A DNA stretch of 64,000 nt from Hepsetus odoe. Lineage: Eukaryota; Chordata; Actinopteri; Characiformes; Hepsetidae. A program made the position numbers and the translations under genes. Within the stretch, counting starts at the first letter, position 1, and the number at the start of each line of letters is the position of its first letter. The stretch spans positions 2,728,397 through 2,792,396 of the forward strand of contig CM029374.1 of the NCBI GenBank assembly GCA_017165825.1, given 5' to 3'. Below are positions 1-12,200 of the stretch, in pieces. The notes below the pieces were generated by a model that did no database searches, was not told the origin of the DNA, and saw only the letters and a list, made by a program, of their open reading frames with translations.

Positions 1-1044
1 CAATTACAACACACACGTGTGCACACACACACACACACAAACCCACACAGGTCACGATTCACAGGTGGAGTATTAAATTGGCTTAAAACATTGCAGTGAA
101 GTGATTGATGAGCCAGAGTGAAGCACTCAGTGGTACAGAAAGACCACTGAAAGACACACACCCTTAAGCAAAAACACTCGTAACACACTCACACACACTG
201 CTCTGGCTCTACCTCACCCATTACCTAAACGGCCACTTCAGATGCTTATGACGTATTTGATTTTTGTAGGAAAATCAACAAGGGCTACATAAAATTTTAT
301 AATCTTTTCTTCAAGGATTTTGTTTTTAGATTTAAAATAATTATGCATTTTCGCGATTTAAATAGATTGCAATTCTGGATATTTCTCAGCAGAAAAAGAA
401 GAAGATCATTTCTATAATCGCCTTATTCAAACTTTAATAATATTTGTATTTAAACTGATGTCTGATTATTAAAAATATTCTTTCTGATATTTCACTCATT
501 TTATGTGTATCCACCTTCTTCTTCTATTTTTATTTGAGTTTTGTTTATTTTATTTTTATTCTAGATTCATTTTTTATAACTTCATCGTGATGTTCATTTT
601 ATTTGATTCTTGTTCGAGATCTTGGATGAGTTATTTTTTATCATTTATTTTTATAAAAGATCACTCTACTCTACTATTCTAGCTATTATATTTCTAACGT
701 CATTTTGAAATCCATTTTATTTTTTATCCTAGATAATGCTAAATAAAAATGCAAAAAATACAAAGTAATTTTGTTCCATTAATGTATAACTTTCATTAAT
801 AACTTTTTTTTTTTTTACATTTTTTAAATGTTCATTAGATGAGAGTTTACTACATTCATTCTATAAAACATGAGTGAATTCTAGCCATTTACTTTTTATT
901 ATAATTACAATTATACAGGAATTTTTATTTTTAAATTTAGAGATGAACTTTTATTGAACCTTTCTTCTGATGTTCTTATGGGAATTCAACACTTTGTTCG
1001 ACATAACCCTGGACTGTTCACCACAGTCATGAGCTCAGCTGTGT

Positions 1045-1085
<41 letters not shown>

Positions 1086-1320
1086 AAAAAAGTGCTCAGA
1101 TGCAGAACAGAAGGCATTTTATATTCAGAAGGTCACAGTCATCTCACAAACCGGCGCTGTGTGTGTGTTTTCATGCACATGTGCGTATACATGTGCTCTT
1201 TCTGTAACATCCTGGCGCGAGTTTCATAATCAGCCACTATCTGAGATACTGAAGCTGAACGTCCGGCAAAGTCACATGACATCTTCGGACGTGATCTAAA
1301 CCTGGTACCATAACGATTTA
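1..1320. other. AT-rich non-coding DNA with CA/TG microsatellites
   Basis: No gene is visible. A short CA run lies near 25-40 and a TG run at about 1039-1084. Most of 240-940 is strongly AT-rich with no long reading frame. The small ORFs here only translate the TG repeat. Confidence 0.7.
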
Positions 1321-1600
1321 GCAGCGGCCTTGTGGTTAGGAGTTGGCCCTGGGGTCAAAAGGTTGTGGGCTTGAATCCCATACCAATAGGTTGCCCTTGG
1401 GCAAGGTACCATCCCCATCACTGCTCCCCAGGCACTTTAATCAGCTGCCCCCTGCTGCAAATGTGTGTATGGGTGAAACGCAGAGGTTGAATTTTTATTG
1501 TGTGCTGGCTGCCTTTCACAATGACGGGGATAGTCACTTAAGTGTGTATGGGTGAAATGCAGAGAGCGAATTTCCCAGTCGTGGGATTATAACAAAGGAT
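1321..1600 (+). mobile_element. tRNA-derived SINE, family A
   Basis: The copy starts with a tRNA-like head (GCAGCGGCCTTGTGGTTAGG, A-box-like). It has a B-box-like GGCTTGAATCCCA near 1370 and the family body, with GGGCAAGGTACC and CATCACTGCTCCCCAGG. It ends in the family tail, ACAATGACGGGGATAGTCACTT, followed by a short repeat of the tail and a run of ATT triplets. The same body recurs at 22041, 32751, 36095, 37045, 39000 and 43396, so it is a dispersed family and not a tRNA gene. Confidence 0.8.
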
Positions 1601-2371
1601 TATTATTATTATTATTATTATTTAACTTTCATTTCACAGGTCAGTGGCTGAACCACCTCAACCTGCAAGGTCATCACAGATCCCAGCTCTGGCTTAAAGA
1701 CGCCTTTATGATATTTGTGTTTTTGTATAATAGTTGTGACATCACAAGCACCATGATTTCCAAATATTTACAGTTAGTCCTGCAGCATAGAACTCATAAT
1801 GATTCATAATTTGTTTTAAAACTATAGCTGCGAAGCCCAAATCATTTCCAAATACATCCCCAAAAACCTCTCTATCCACTCAAACCGCTCCAGCCCATCA
1901 TTATGCTTGAGTAGACTTGTGTATGTGGATTAGGGCCCAGTATGAGAACAATAAACGTCTCGGTATAGGTGAACCTTTAGGCAACCTTTGATACTAGCAG
2001 CAGGAGCTCTGGTCTAGAATCAGATTCTGAACAATTCTTCATCTGTAGCCCTGGTTAGTTCAGTATTATAGCTGGTGTAAGTCATGCTGTATCCTAAACC
2101 GCATCCACAGGTCTGCCCCACCTTGATGAACATCTAGTGCATTATTTTTGCATTGCATGCATTCTTACAGAACAATTTGGGCTATTTAGGTAAAATTTTT
2201 CCCGTATCTTCAGAAGTAAAGATGTTTGGACTCCAAAACATGGCTGATGATGAAGTGTACATTTAATTTTTCGCCAAACTGTTCCTTTAAGGCTGATCAG
2301 ATAAAGTCAGTGACAATGTTTTTGTAATTATAATGGCTTTTTTCTTTTTTGCCACGTGTTATTGGTTCACA
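1601..2371. other. Intergenic stretch, no feature recognised
   Basis: Unique-looking non-coding DNA between the SINE and the 3' end of morn2. No coding signal, RNA gene or repeat was recognised. Confidence 0.5.
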
Positions 2372-2377
2372 TTTATT
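2372..2377 (-). terminator. Candidate poly(A) signal of morn2
   Basis: The minus strand reads AATAAA about 295 bases past the morn2 stop codon. It is the first canonical signal after the stop, so it is the likely end of the transcript. Confidence 0.5.
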
Positions 2378-2671
2378 CTTCATGCTTTCAGGTGTCCTGT
2401 GTCTTGCTTGGAGTGCTTGTCAAAAAAAAAAAGAAAACACGAATATGTCTGAAGCAGGGGAGGAATTGGATGTAGCCCCTCTCTGACGAAACAAAAAGAT
2501 TAAAAAAAAAAAACACTTTTTCTTTTTTTTTCTGGAGATGCACACTAAGTGGTCTGTTGCGAGAGGAACACACGCTTGCTTGTTGATCAGAAAATGCGCA
2601 GTGACTGGAAAACAAAATCGACTCGCTGCGTTTAGGCCTTCCTTCCACAAGGCCCATTCAGGATGTGTGTG

Positions 2672-4305
2672 TTACGTGTTGAACTTCAGTTTAAGTCCCA
2701 GTGCTGCTTTTCCATGAAAGGTTCCAGTCCACATGTGTCCCTCCGAGTCAGTGAACTCCCCCTCACCCTCAAATCTGAAAAAAAAGAGAACAAGAGCAGT
2801 TACTGACACTTAAATCCTTACGCAGTCAATGAGAAAATCCTCCATCTTTACCCACTGATGGGAAATTATGACCTAATTCAGTAAAATAATGTGATCTTAT
2901 TACCCTCAAACGAAGAAATAGAGAGCTTATGACCAATATTTAGTCTTATGAGGGTCAAGTTCACTTGGTAAAGTGATTAAAAGTCACAGCATGAAATCAT
3001 ATGAAGGACAGTTGGAGGCGATGCAGAATAAAACTTCATTTTAGACCAATTACAATGGAAGGCATGTTTTTCCACAGGCTTCATTCTTAGCCAAGAAATT
3101 GCAAAGAAAAAAATCCAAAACATCCAATATTTGATTATGATCTGAATGTCTATCCAACATTAAACTGACAACTGGCAAGTTCCTAACCAAGCTTAGCCTT
3201 GGATTCTGATTATATTTGCATGAATAAAAAAGTGCCACAAGTCACAAATTGAGTCCACGCGCTCTTTGCATCCTTTTTTCAAAAACCATACAAATTAAAG
3301 TTGTCTACTTTACTCTTTGAATATAAAAGTGAGACATGTCTCCTCTGAAGGACGTCTGGAGCGTCTGTCTGTGCTAAAGTGAACTGAATCTCACTCCATA
3401 TTAATAGAATTCAAAGATGACAAAGCCTCGAACTTCAACTCCAATAAAAACAATCTACTGAAAATAATCCATGAACTTCACCGCTTCACTTTCTTCCACG
3501 TCTCTACTAGTTCTCCATCACGGACACACACTCCACACACCCTGAACTCCACCGTCCACTCTCCCTGTCCTTACGTCTCCTTCTGTCTGTCTTGCACTAG
3601 CACTGGGACTTAAACTGGACACACAGAGGGACGTCTTTTCTGTGTGTTTGTGTGAAACAGGTCTGGATGTTGGGAAGGTGATGGAAAATACAAATAATGG
3701 AGGATTCAAATCAAACATGTTCACACTAAATTAATGAGTTGTTTTTGAACATGTAACGTGTAGAAGGTACAGATGTTTGGATGAAATACAGGGAGTAAAG
3801 TTAAAAATCTTTCAGGTAAAGTACAGGTACCTGAAAACTGTACTTAAGCTGGCTAAGCTTAAGACTAGAGAGACAAGCACATCCAAAATGTGTGACCTGT
3901 TGTTGCTGAACGTGCCAGTGTATTTGGTCCCGTCAGGAAAAGTATACGTCCCCCTGCCGTGGTACATGTTCTCTCTGATCTGCCTTCATACATGCCTCCT
4001 CCTGAAGGGGTGAGACAGGGTGCCACTGCCATTCATCTGCAAAAGAGATCCAAGAGACTACATTCTATAAGGCATTTCTAATAAACAAGACTGTTTTAAT
4101 TAACAACAAGGACCTTTTAATAAATGCTTGAAAGTGCACACACACACACACACACATACACACACACACACACACACAACACACACACACACACACCTTA
4201 TCATTGCTCCACTCTCCAGTATATGTTGTTCCTGAGGATGAAATCTGTGTGCCAGTGCCATTTCTCATCATCACACCATCTGGAGTACAAGAGCACTCTC
4301 CATCT

Positions 4306-4342
<37 letters not shown>

Positions 4343-4969
4343 CATAGTCTAGTTTCAGTAGTATAGTGGTTACCAGGTTTGCCCAACACACGAAAACTGC
4401 AAAGAAACTAGGGCCACAATCAGGAGGCTATTGGCTCAAGTCCCAGCCCAGTAAGTTGCCATGTGTCCCCATCACTGCTCCCCGGATGCTGAATATATGG
4501 CTGAAACTGCTACATTATTTTTAGTTGAAATACAGAAAAAGCCATTGCAAGTGTGTATTCCTGCAGTAGCATTTTTACTGGCCTCCTACAAATATCTAAA
4601 GGTCATTCGTTCCCAGATCTGACAATAATGAGATCTGCTTAATTGTAACAGTTTAAAACACTTCATCCTGTTAAATAAGCCCAGTTTGATCTGGACACTC
4701 ACCATACTTGTCTCCATTTGGGAAAATGTAGGAGATTTTCATCAGGACAGGCTCTGAAACACACAGTACACAGTATCACTTTACAATGAGAGTGTTCTTA
4801 TAAAGGGTTAATGAACAGTTTATATTGGTTTATTAATGGTTAATAATTAGGTTATTGTACCTGAAAAGCCTTAATAAGCAGTAATAACACAACATTGATT
4901 AATGAATTGTCGCTTGCCAAATAAAAAGTATATAAAATATATAGGATGCATATAATGAATGTATATATG

Positions 4970-5029
<60 letters not shown>

Positions 5030-5310
5030 TAAAACCTGATATCTGATATTTTTATTTACACCATAAGAGAGTGAACTACATTTGATTTTTGAAGTAAGTT
5101 CACTGTTGCCTTTTTATTTAAGTGTCATAACTGCTTGTTAATGTTTTAAGGTGTTTATAACCTTATTATTAGCCATTAATAAGATAGTTATAAGCCAATC
5201 ATAAGCCCTTTATTAGAATAATCTTTCTGTCAGTGACTCACTGCAGTCATGTGTGTATTTAAGCTGATGATGCTGCTGCAGTGTAATGATAATAAAAACT
5301 CACCACACAT
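2672..5310 (-). CDS. morn2: MORN repeat-containing protein 2, with a disrupted exon 3
   Basis: Five coding segments on the minus strand: 5310-5304 (ATGTGTG), 4753-4703, 4303-4197, 4036-3897 and 2774-2672. All have GT-AG borders and the phases join to 136 codons including the stop. The protein opens with MCEPVLMKISYIFPNGDKYD and carries MORN-type units (YTGEWSND, YHGRGTYTFPDGTKYTG, GEGEFTDSEGHMWTG). It ends in GLKLKFNT, as MORN2 proteins do. MORN repeats are short beta-hairpin units linked to membrane or protein scaffolding; MORN2 has been linked to phagosome maturation. Exon 3 is odd: the frame set by its start reaches TGA at 3988-3986. The expected MORN sequence (SGGGMYEG) lies one frame over and returns to the first frame before ENMYHG, which implies a +1 and a -1 change. 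Exon 2 is flanked on both sides by TG repeats. Identity is fairly sure; integrity is doubtful. Confidence 0.82.
4133..4340. repeat. CA/TG microsatellites bracketing morn2 exon 2
   Basis: CA runs at about 4138-4196 and 4310-4340 lie directly on both sides of the 107-bp exon 4197-4303. In the morn2 transcript these are UG repeats. The donor GT at 4196-4195 is the first dinucleotide of the repeat. Confidence 0.85.
4345..4560 (+). mobile_element. Degenerate family A SINE relic in a morn2 intron
   Basis: Weak matches to the family A order: TAGTATAGTGGTTA, then GGCTCAAGTCCCAGCCCAGTA, then CCCCATCACTGCTCCCCGG. The copy is old and interrupted. The call rests on the order of the motifs. Confidence 0.45.
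4974..5026. repeat. (TA)n microsatellite
   Basis: About 52 bases of uninterrupted TA dinucleotides in the first morn2 intron. Confidence 0.95.
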
Positions 5311-5843
5311 AGTTAAACAGGATACAATAATCCGATCCAGCCTTTTATTGATCAGAAGTGTCAGGACATCCCGGAACTCTGCGGCCGCGCATCACCATGG
5401 CAACGGATCAACACATCAGTGGCCGCGTCAATACCGCCACCTAGTGGCTGACTCGCTGCAGCCACACCTCGCAGCACAGTTTCACTGCCTTCTACTAACG
5501 GTTTGGTGCATGGTGCGCTGATTATTATACATCTCAGTGTTAAATGTGAGGATTGTTTATAAATCTGTTAGCACACGTTCACAAACAGGACATTTGCAAG
5601 ACAAATTAATTAATCTGTATAATAATTAATAATTAAACACGTCCAATAAAGGCGGTCGATGTACCATATGAATTTTAGAAGCTGTAGTTTTCATTAATTT
5701 TGCCGTTTTTTCTATGGGCTTGCTTTAAAAAACCTTAATTGCACTTTATAAATAAACATTTCCGGCATGTTTCGGTTTTGTGTGTGTGATGTAAAAAGTA
5801 AATAACATAACAACTACAATAATAATAGTAATAATAATAACAA

Positions 5844-5879
<36 letters not shown>

Positions 5880-6015
5880 CAAGTACAAGGACAAGCGGCG
5901 CCCTCTGGTGGTGAAGCAAAGGAGCTACAGTGACCCTTCACCCGGAAACAAACCTCCGCTGAGAAAGTAAACACGTGTGCAGGAGATAACGCGGTTCAAC
6001 AACAGATTTTTTTAA
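5311..6015. promoter_or_regulatory. Divergent 5' region of morn2 and znf593
   Basis: morn2 starts leftward at 5310 and the first coding exon of znf593 lies to the right. A GC-rich patch with a NotI-like GCGGCCGC sits at 5381-5395, in the morn2 leader. A plausible untranslated znf593 first exon ends at the donor AAA|GTAAGT near 6015. Between them lie AT-rich DNA and an AAG triplet run near 5847-5877. Transcription start sites cannot be fixed from sequence. Confidence 0.4.
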
Positions 6016-6905
6016 AGTAAGTGACATATTTTATATTTGTTTTTCAACTGTTTATTATGTAGCCCATCATTAGCACTAATCACTCTGTGTTTTTTTATTT
6101 GGTGATGCTTTATCTTAGTGTGTAGATCTGCGCTAGGCTCTCCGCTCCTTTTACAGGCGCTAAGACACTGATCGAACTGAATTTCGGTAATTACTTGACA
6201 TATTGTGCTCAGTTTTGTGTGAATGTTGTTTCTTTGACAACTATTCGGACTAACATCTGGTCTAAATGTACAACTGGATCAGAATCGCTCTTTAGGTCTT
6301 TCGTGCTTGTAGGTGCTCTCGAGGGGTTTTAGACCTTTCAATATTATGGGCTGAGATATGTTTGTGTGTGTTCAGAGGACTGGAAGTTCAGCTCCAGAAC
6401 AACTCAGGGGCCGAAATGATAAATCTGCTCCAGGATTTTATTCCAGCTGCATAGACACTCCAACGCTGGGGATTTGAGCTCATCAGAGAAACCAGACTAT
6501 AACATTTTTCAGTGTTGAGAGCTGACTTTCAGAAGCAACCCAGATTCTGTCCAACTATACTGTTCCAAAATGACAGTGGTGGGGGGTTCAGACAGCCAGA
6601 GTCTTAATAATTAATGTTGGTGTTTGATCCCCGGCAAAGAATGAGCCCAGAGTGATGATTGGGATCAGGACCATCATAGGCCTGTCCTATAGTTGGGAAG
6701 GTCTATCTTTGAGGTTTAAATTTCTCGTTAAGTTGTGTTAACTTGTGTGTCTAAATAAGAAGTTATGCTCTGTGTTGGTTTTTAACCTAGTCTGGTGCCC
6801 ATGTTCTTGCTGCAGACTGCATGCTGTAAAAGCAACGTGTCCTTCAAGCAGTGAAACCCAAAAACGTCAGCATGTCCTCTCTCTGCTCTGTTGTGTCATC
6901 AGGTC

Positions 6906-7936
6906 ATGGGGAAGTCCAAACAGGTTGGAAACCACAAAAGCAGCAAAAAAAAGAACATCGCAAAGACATGGAAGACGAAACGAAGGACGAAGGACCTGGA
7001 TCAGATCCACGCGGACATGATTCCCGCAAACGCAGCCAAGCTGCTGAAGCAGGAGGTGGATTATGATGTTACAGGTTGCGCCCAGAACTACTGTCTACAC
7101 TGCGCGTGAGTCCGTTTTTTCGGAAAGTTTTAAGCTGTGGACTTTTTGGTGACACTGTTCACGCAGTGATCCATGGCTGGTTTCAGTTTGGCCTTTGGCC
7201 AAGAGTTTCTAGGTTTTATTTCAGTTTCATAGTGATCGTTTTAATTTGCTTTAATGTGTCAGACAAGCTGATGTACTTTATCGACCTTGTTTTTCACAAA
7301 CTGGGTGAATAATTGAGGTGAATTTTGCTTGCAGGCGATACTTTGTTGACCTGAAAAGCCTGAAGGAGCATTTCAAGACCAAGGTCCATAAAAGGCGGTA
7401 AGTGCCAAAGACCCCGCACACACACACACCTGCCTCCCACCTTCTTCTGATTAACTTTTTTTTTTTATGTACATGAGTTTTCCAGTCATCTCTCTTTCTC
7501 TCCCCCTCTCCACATATGAGAACTGTGTATTGAACTTGCAGACTTGATTCAGCATAAATTGAGTGAGGCTTATGATTACTAAAGGCCTAGCTAATAAAAT
7601 TTAAAATCATATTAAACATTAGCAATTTTCTAAATTGTCTGTTTATTGTATAGAAATAATTGTTCTGTTCTTTAAAAGATTGATGTCATTTTTATCCACT
7701 AATGCGATTAGGGCAAGGGTACATAAATAACAACCATGAAATGATGGGTGCATTTATTTGTTTACTTATTTAGTTTAACATATCTCAACCATCTCTGCTC
7801 TTCCCTCAGTTTGAAGCAGCTTAGAGAGGAGCCGTACACACAGGCAGAGGCTGAGAGAGCAGCGGGAATGGGCTCCTACATCCCCCCAAAAACTGTGGAG
7901 GTGCACACACAGCAATTGGAAGAGGACATGGACTGA
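6906..7936 (+). CDS. znf593: Zinc finger protein 593 (Bud20-type pre-60S factor)
   Basis: Three coding segments, 6906-7105, 7335-7397 and 7810-7936, have GT-AG junctions in matching phase and encode 129 aa. The basic N-terminus MGKSKQVGNHKSSKKK is followed by VDYDVTGCAQNYC and a single C2H2 finger with C63, C66, H79 and H85 (C-x2-C-x12-H-x5-H). The tail is acidic and ends in EEDMD. Length, lysine-rich start and the single wide-spaced finger match ZNF593. The yeast homologue Bud20 binds pre-60S particles and assists nuclear export of the large ribosomal subunit; human ZNF593 was also described as modulating Oct-2 DNA binding. ATG 6906 lies three bases after a splice acceptor, so the upstream leader is spliced. 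It is transcribed away from morn2 and towards selenon. Confidence 0.95.
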
Positions 7937-8415
7937 ACACTATGATGCTCTTCAATGCATTTGTTAAAATAGTAGAGGATGGATCACTTGAAAAGCTCTA
8001 AAGTGCTATAAAGTGATCTAAATCGTGTGGTGCGTTTAAGGAAACCAGCCCCTGTTTATTGGAAGTGCCTGAGAATAAAACAGCTCCTGAAATATGAATA
8101 ATGCAGCATTTCAGGCAAGCAAACACTGTTTCTAATTTAACTGCAAATACTAGTGTAGAAGTGCACCCTGGACAAGTCGCTGGAGGGGCACAACACTGCA
8201 CAGTTTAGGGAGTTCCTGCAGTAAACAGTATTGATCGAGTGCTTTGTCTGTAAAACTGGAGGAAGGGAAAGTGTGCAGAGAATATTCTTGGATGCTGCAC
8301 CTGGTTGATTCTCAGACGGATGGAGACTTTCGATCTCCTTTAAAAAAAAAAAAGAAAAGAATTTGGGTTTATTATGTTAGTCACAATTTGATGGACCTGT
8401 GTTTATACAAGTGTA

Positions 8416-8421
8416 AATAAA
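8416..8421 (+). terminator. Candidate poly(A) signal of znf593
   Basis: AATAAA about 480 bases past the znf593 stop, followed by a T/G-rich stretch. A weaker candidate is the AATAAA at about 8074. Confidence 0.5.
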
Positions 8422-8984
8422 AAACAATATTGTGTCAGTTTGTTTCTAACATGTTTTTGGCTTTTTATTTTGCGCACTGCAAAGCTACATGGGGGGGTAA
8501 ATCAGATATTGTTGCTATAACAGCAGGGAGCAGTGATACTGTTTAAGGAATAGACTGTGTGATTGGAAGGTTTTGGGTTTAGTCCCAGTCCAGGAGGTAA
8601 CCCAAAGGTACCATCCCCAATACTCCATAGATCCATAGGCCTGTAGGCAAGTACCATACCACTAGACTAGGCAGAGTACTAAATAGTATTATATATAAAT
8701 AGTTATTATTGTAAAATATTTGACATCTGTTTGAGCATGAAGGCAAATCCAATGGCTACATCAACAAAATACAAATACAGGGCCATTCTTTGGGTTTAAA
8801 CTGATCTTAAACTATGTTCCTTTAATTTATTTAGTTTGTATTTATTTGGAAGTTATTTGCTTCCAAACACATTCAACAAAGATTCTTCACGAATCCCACA
8901 CTTCCAGTGCATCTTAAAGATTGTGCTGGCCCTTTAAAGCCCATTACTAACCCACCTACTTTCCGACCAGTCCCGCCTCTGCTG
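8422..8984. other. znf593-selenon spacer with a SINE relic
   Basis: Between 8535 and 8660 there is a decayed family A SINE: GATTGGAAGGTTTTGGGTTTA, then CCCAGTCCAGGAGGTAACCC, then GGTACCATCCCC. The remainder is AT-rich with no coding signal. Confidence 0.45.
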
Positions 8985-9110
8985 ATCTATGATTGGCTAG
9001 TTCTTAATACTCTTGTTCCAGGAGGCTCCATTATCCAATCGTGGCACAGCAGAGGGGCGGGGTTTGTCCTAAACGGGTGCGAGAAGAAATCGGGCTTTCT
9101 TGTTTTCTTC
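8985..9110 (+). promoter_or_regulatory. Likely selenon core promoter
   Basis: An inverted CCAAT box (ATTGG at 8992-8996), a forward CCAAT (9035-9039) and a GC box (GGGGCGGGG at 9054-9062) sit about 150-220 bases before the start codon. No TATA box is evident. The CpG-rich first exon follows. This arrangement is typical of a housekeeping promoter. Confidence 0.55.
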
Positions 9111-9213
9111 CAGTTGGGAAGAGAGAGGAGAAGATTTGGGAAAACGGGCACCGGGTTCAGACGTGATTCCCTCCGGCAGGATAGCCGGGCTCGGGAGTTC
9201 CGGGGAGCGGGTG

Positions 9214-12200
9214 ATGAGCGCAGGGGAGGAGCGCGGCGCTCGGGCCGGGCGGGTTCCCCGGGCTCGGGCTCTCTCCGCGCTGCTGCTCGCGGTGGCGGTG
9301 CCGCTGGTCGGGGTGGGAATCAGGCTGTACCGGGACTCCGCGCTCCGGGACCGGCACGTGAGTTACAGACCAGCACGGGATTAACTCAACGACGGAACAC
9401 AGAGAGGAAACCCACTTTTATTACAGCCGGGACTTTACAGTCCATCTTCAAAAGAGGGGGCAGACACGGGCTGTCTGGAAGCAGTTAGTGTCCCTCCATC
9501 CCTCCATCCCCCCATCCCACAGCTGTTTAGAAAATGGGGGGGGGGGTTATTGGGGTTTAGGGAAATGTGAAGAAGGGGGGTAAAGAAAAAGGGGAGAAAT
9601 GGAGTGGGTTAGTAGTGAAATTGGGGAGAAATGGAGGAGGGTTTGAGAAATTGGGGAGAAATGGAAAGGGGTGGGGTAGGAAAATGTGGGTTGGGGGGCT
9701 GTTGAGAACGTGGGGTTGAGGAGGAGGAGGAGGAGGAGGAGGAGAGGGAGGGGGGTAATGGGTGCAGCCCTCACTTGAGACCATATGTGAGACTTCATCC
9801 CGCTCCCTCCATTAGACAGTGGTCTCTGTGCACATACTCACAGACTACACTCCCTCCCAGTCTGGCGGCAGATCAGACCCTCTTTATTGACTATTGTGTC
9901 CCGCCTGCTCTGATCTCTCTGGTTCAGCCCACAAACTCAGTGGTCCGAGGAATTTATGTGAACCCTCTGGTTCTGCCTCTGTGACTGTTAACCCTCAACT
10001 GTGTTTCAAGTTTTCTTACATACCACGCTAAATTAATTAAGCAATAAGGGCAGTGATTTACAGCAACATGAATCCAGTCTAAACACAAAAAGAGTTTCAT
10101 TCTAACCTGCTTTAAGGTCAATATACACTACCACCACCTTTATCCTTCAGCACAGCCTCAACTCTCTTAGGTTTTTTGTCTTTAGAAAAAGTTCTCCAGG
10201 CTTTTTGAAGTACGTTCCAAAGCTCTTTTTTTGGACGTTGGCTGCCTTTTGTTCCATTCTCCATGGAGATGATCCCACAATGCTTCTGAAACTGCTCCGG
10301 TACAGAGACTGTACTGAAAGTGAGAGCCAAAACTTTGACCTTCAGGAAGCCTGGAGAACTGCTCCTCAACAAATCTACGCAAGAAAGTCTGACTGTTTGG
10401 AAACAAAATATGAAGAAACAAGGAGGACAAGTCTTTTGGATGGTACTGTAAGAATCAGATCTTAAGTCTCAGAGCGTTTAGAAGCAAGTGACCCAGCACA
10501 CAGTTGAGGATTTTGCCTGAAGGAACATCAGAGCATCACTGGACCATAGAAATCTGTCCCAATAGTCAAGGCTCTTTAATCATGTTTCTTTCAGGAAGCT
10601 GGACTGAAGACCCTGGGGCCGGAGGGTCTCTTCCTGTTCTCATCCCTGGATGTAGACCACGACCTTTACCTCAGCCCTGAGGAGTTCAAACCGATTGCAG
10701 AAAAGCTCACAGGTTCGTAACATCTTCAGCTCCCTTTTTTAAACCACTCATGCTGTTCTCTTCCCAAAAATCACTAGACATGAGTGGAGGTTCATGGTAT
10801 TGTCTAATAACACCACATAGACTCTCCTTACAGGCCTGGATGGTTAGTAGCACATGTGAAAGTGACATGTGATTAATTTTTGCTCTTGTTCCTTGAAGGT
10901 GTTCCCCCTCCTGCAGAGTTTGAGGAAGAGTTCCTCCATGACCCCAATGGAGAGACCCTCACACTTCAGGCCACAATGCAGCCCTTGCTGCTGGAGACTA
11001 TGACCAAGAGCAAGGACGGCTTCCTCGGGGTAATGCTGCTTTCCAGCCTTTCTTAAAGTAATGTTCAATATAAGACTTTGCATTTCAGTATCTGTACTGC
11101 AGCTACTACACCAATCAGCCACAACATTACAACCACTGACTGGAGAAGTGATTTCAAAAAGGGTACCTATGAAGGGGTAGGATATATTATGAAGCCAGCT
11201 GTGGGCACAGCTTAGTAAGAGACAAGACCAGGTTGCACTATGGGAAGAAGGCAGCCACGGTCTACACCGGTGGAGACCGTGTGATGCTCTGGGTAACAAT
11301 CTGCTGGGAAACCTTCATTTAGTTGCTATAATGACTCCAAAAACTTTACCCCACAACAAGTACACCCCATCATGAAATGGCCTCTTTCAGCAGGGTGGCG
11401 GTGGTCTAGTGGTGGGTACTTGCCTATGGACCTATGGCTCAAGAGGTCCCAGGTTCAAATCCCACCTCTGGCACTACCACCACTGGGTCCCTGAGCAAGA
11501 CCCTTAACCCTGAGTTGGTCCAGGGGGACTGTCCCTGTAATTAGGACATGCAAGTCGCTCTGGATAAGATGTAAACGTAAATGTTAGGCACCCTGACACT
11601 CAGCAAAAATAGTTTTTGCAAATTCCCTATTCAACCATCAGTGTGATGTGCTATTATGATCTATGGAGTCCCACCTCCCAACTTACAGGACAAGAAGCAT
11701 GTGCTGGTGGTGCAGATACCACATCACATCTTCAGAGATCTTGTGGAGTCTCTGCTTTGAGTCAGGTCATTTTGTGGCCCATGGGGGCCAATACAATATA
11801 AGGCAGGTAGTTTTAATGTTACGGCTGATTTCCTGCTGCATCGATTCTGACACAGGCATCAAGAAAATGCAGACTTGAATGCAAAGCTACCAAAAACATG
11901 TCTTGGCTGATTTACATTTTATAGTACATAGTATAGTATAGAGTGAATCAGATTATTTGCTGGACGATAGGAACGTCACACATTTTGAAGGCAAAGATCC
12001 TCAGTCCTTTATCCCATGTAGGTGTCCCATAGTTCCCTGAGTGGCCTGCGTTCATGGAAGAGCCCAGCCATCCCATCCTCCACGTTCTCTGCTGCTCACT
12101 TCCGGTCGTTCTTGCCTCCGAAGGGTAAGGGCGAGCCGGGGGACACGTGGTGGATTGTACCCAGCGAACTCAACATCTTCACCGGCTACCTGCCCAACAA

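Noticed and set aside
8907..9488. 193-codon plus-strand ORF over selenon exon 1
   Set aside because: It is a shadow frame in CpG-rich DNA. The frame from ATG 9214 matches selenoprotein N and splices correctly.
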